In this document: piece after piece, positions 62,603-64,000 of the stretch
Layout of the letters: each line of letters starts with the position of its first letter
Numbering within the stretch: the stretch's first letter is position 1
DNA from: JACJXF01 sp038316435
GTDB lineage: Bacteria > Bacteroidota > Bacteroidia > Bacteroidales > GCA-2748055
NCBI GenBank assembly: GCA_038316435.1
Contig: JBBQAQ010000001.1
Span: forward strand, 176,548 to 240,547
DNA: 64,000 bases
Reading direction: 5' to 3'
Position numbers and translations under genes: made by a program
Notes under the pieces: model-generated
Told to the model about the DNA's origin: nothing
The model's input: the letters and a program-made list of their open reading frames with translations, nothing else
The model's database searches: none

Positions 62603-63703
62603 TTTTTTTAAGCCGGTAGAGTCGGACATTTTTAGGAGTGCAAGTTCAACGATCATTCGTTGGTTTCTACTTGCTTTATAGTGATTATCGGTGTCGTTGC
62701 AGATGTCCAATGCAGAATATAAAAAATCAACAGGACAGTTAGCAGCCTGATTTGCATATAATTTTTTAAGGTTTTCTGAAACTTCAAGCAATTTAATTGT
62801 CTCCGGATTTTTTGATACTAAAAGATCTCTAAGATGATTGGCTAAACCATTTATAAAATTGTGACCATCAAAGCCTTTATTAATGATTTCATCTAATCCT
62901 AAAAGACAATTGGTTACATCTCCTTTGAGAAGATAATCGGTCATTTTAAAATAATAGTCATAATCGAGGATGTTAAGATTATCGATTACAGACTGGAACG
63001 TAATTTCTTTACCACTAAAAGACACGACCTGGTCGAAGATGGATAATGCATCGCGCATTGCACCGTCGGCTTTTTGTGCGATGATATGCAATGCCTCAAT
63101 TTCATAGCTGATGTTTTCAGCTTTTGCTATAAATTCAAGATATTTAATAGCATCATCGACTTTAATGCGGTTGAAATCGAAAATCTGGCAACGTGAAAGA
63201 ATAGTAGGAATGATCTTATGTTTTTCTGTGGTAGCCAGAATAAATACGGCATGTGCTGGTGGTTCCTCAAGCGTTTTCAAGAAGGCATTAAAAGCATTCT
63301 GGGAGAGCATGTGAACCTCATCAATGATATATACGCTGTATTTACCGAGTTGTGGAGGTATTCTTACCTGTTCAGTAAGAGAACGGATATCTTCAACGGA
63401 ATTATTTGATGCAGCATCGAGTTCATGAATGTTATAGGAACGGCTTTCATTGAATGACATACAGGATTCGCATTCATTGCATGGTTCTGTATCTGCATTA
63501 GGGTTTTTGCAGTTTATAGTTTTCGCAAAAATACGGGCGCAGGTTGTTTTTCCTACTCCCCTAGGGCCACAGAATAGATATGCATGTCCGAGGTGACTAT
63601 TTTTTATTGCATTTTTAAGTGTGCCGGTAATGCTATTCTGGCCAACCACACTGGCAAATGTCTCTGGTCTGTATTTTCGGGCTGAAACGATAAAATTATC
63701 CAT
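62594..63703 (-). CDS. dnaX: DNA polymerase III tau/gamma subunit DnaX, zero-frame product
   Basis: A 369-residue clamp-loader ATPase. Walker A GPRGVGKTTCARIFAKTINC, a four-Cys zinc site (C..CNECESC), Walker B IIDEVHMLS, the arginine finger region ATTEKHKIIPTILSRCQIFDF and domain III (about 240-365) are complete. The zero frame stops shortly after LKKKP, immediately past an A9 run. A gamma-like short subunit would result; a -1 slip leads into the C-terminal frame at 61896-62602. The break is not at a damaged position but at a classic slippery sequence, so this is better viewed as a functional gene. Confidence 0.95.
   Translation of the reverse strand: MDNFIVSARKYRPETFASVVGQNSITGTLKNAIKNSHLGHAYLFCGPRGVGKTTCARIFAKTINCKNPNADTEPCNECESCMSFNESRSYNIHELDAASNNSVEDIRSLTEQVRIPPQLGKYSVYIIDEVHMLSQNAFNAFLKTLEEPPAHAVFILATTEKHKIIPTILSRCQIFDFNRIKVDDAIKYLEFIAKAENISYEIEALHIIAQKADGAMRDALSIFDQVVSFSGKEITFQSVIDNLNILDYDYYFKMTDYLLKGDVTNCLLGLDEIINKGFDGHNFINGLANHLRDLLVSKNPETIKLLEVSENLKKLYANQAANCPVDFLYSALDICNDTDNHYKASRNQRMIVELALLKMSDSTGLKKKP
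62601..62609 (-). other. A9 slippery run in dnaX
   Basis: On the coding strand the sequence is TTA AAA AAA AAG CCC TGA in the zero frame. It contains the A AAA AAG heptamer known from E. coli dnaX and an A9 run like the one causing transcriptional slippage in Thermus dnaX. A slip of one base opens the tau frame; no slip gives the stop two codons later. Confidence 0.8.
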
Positions 63704-63855
63704 AAATAAATTCTGCTTTTTCGATTCTAAAGATACGATTTATGTTTTTTATCGGTGTAGAAAGTTGAAATATTTGTTTTAAAAAATTCGGGATTAAAAA
63801 TTTTCACATTGGCACGCTGTTTTTTGCAGTTTTGGTTAATTCAATTAACTTTAAT

Positions 63856-63945
63856 AAAAAAAGCGATCCGCCTAAGCGGACCGCCTTAAATGTTTTCACA
63901 ACGGAATAATCCTTATTGTGATTTGCTTCAAAATGTGGTGTAAAG
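63856..63945 (-). ncRNA. tracrRNA-like RNA of a type II CRISPR-Cas locus
   Basis: Read on the minus strand: an antirepeat-like stretch (CACATTTTGAAGCAAATCA, about 63919-63937), the nexus hairpin CACAA...TTGTG (63920-63916 with 63901-63897) containing AATAAGG and TTCCG as in known tracrRNAs, a linker GAAAACATTTAAG, and a GC-rich terminator hairpin (63863-63884) ending in T7 (63862-63856). The plus-strand antirepeat complement TTGTGATTTGCTT resembles the start of Bacteroidota type II-C repeats. It lies immediately beside the Cas9-like start. Together the features make a tracrRNA likely; the array is not in the window. Confidence 0.7.
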
Positions 63946-63964
63946 GTAATAAATAATAATAGAT

Positions 63965-64000
63965 ATGTCAAGAAAAATTTTAGGTTTGGATTTGGGGACT
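63965..64000 (+). CDS. cas9: Start of a Cas9-like nuclease, cut by the window edge
   Basis: Twelve codons are visible: MSRKILGLDLGT. This is the typical N-terminus of type II-C Cas9, where the RuvC-I motif (GLDLGTNSIGWA) begins and the Asp is catalytic. DnaK and sugar kinases also start with GIDLGT-like motifs, but the tracrRNA-like element directly upstream favours Cas9. Nothing can be said about the rest of the protein. Confidence 0.65.
   Translation, partial: MSRKILGLDLGT

Overview
The window is a chromosomal segment of a Bacteroidota bacterium, most likely from the Bacteroidales/Marinilabiliales side. The evidence is a complete Bat aerotolerance operon, type IX secretion sorting domains on two exoproteases, Bacteroidota-type TAnnTTTG promoter boxes, a SecA of about 1,100 residues, a TonB receptor with a carboxypeptidase-like N-domain, and AT-rich spacers. 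Most genes are ordinary core genes. Accessory interest sits at the left end, around 37 kb, at 41-46 kb and at the extreme right edge.

Layout. 0.5-7.5 kb is a DNA-damage block: a SRAP/YedK protein, a LON-domain protein, an S24-type self-cleaving repressor, a Y-family polymerase and a short DnaE-type polymerase. Two operator-like palindromes lie between repressor and polymerases. 7.5-9.1 kb holds an ECF sigma factor, a small membrane protein behind it, and a divergent membrane gene; both directions carry the same ECF-type promoter. 9.4-19 kb has a cytochrome c/PQQ dehydrogenase, a TonB receptor-esterase pair downstream of a relA with a degenerate hydrolase domain, two secreted orphans and an MFS transporter. 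19-27.8 kb is the moxR-DUF58-batABCDE operon. 28-37.3 kb carries housekeeping genes (truA, acyl-ACP thioesterase, aroE, phosphosulfolactate synthase, TPR protein, ffh, folD, argS). 37.3-37.9 kb is a gene-free stretch with a strong terminator and a possible small RNA.

39-45.8 kb is a vitamin B12 uptake region. A cobalamin riboswitch precedes a DUF4465 lipoprotein, a secreted trypsin/lysyl-endopeptidase-like protease, a BtuF-like lipoprotein, a small cytosolic protein, BtuC and BtuD. 46-50.1 kb has a frameshifted PAS gene, a compact TM2/DUF2752/DUF4870-like/M48 operon, a secreted nucleoside hydrolase and a decayed AlkD gene. 50.2-63.7 kb is ligA, dapA, secA, a secreted C1A peptidase, ferritin, icd and dnaX. 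dnaX is split at an A9 run, consistent with programmed slippage making tau and gamma subunits.

The last 150 bases read as the start of a type II CRISPR-Cas locus: a tracrRNA-like element (antirepeat, nexus hairpin, strong terminator) on the minus strand, and the first 12 codons of a Cas9-like protein on the plus strand. The array and the rest of the locus lie outside the window.
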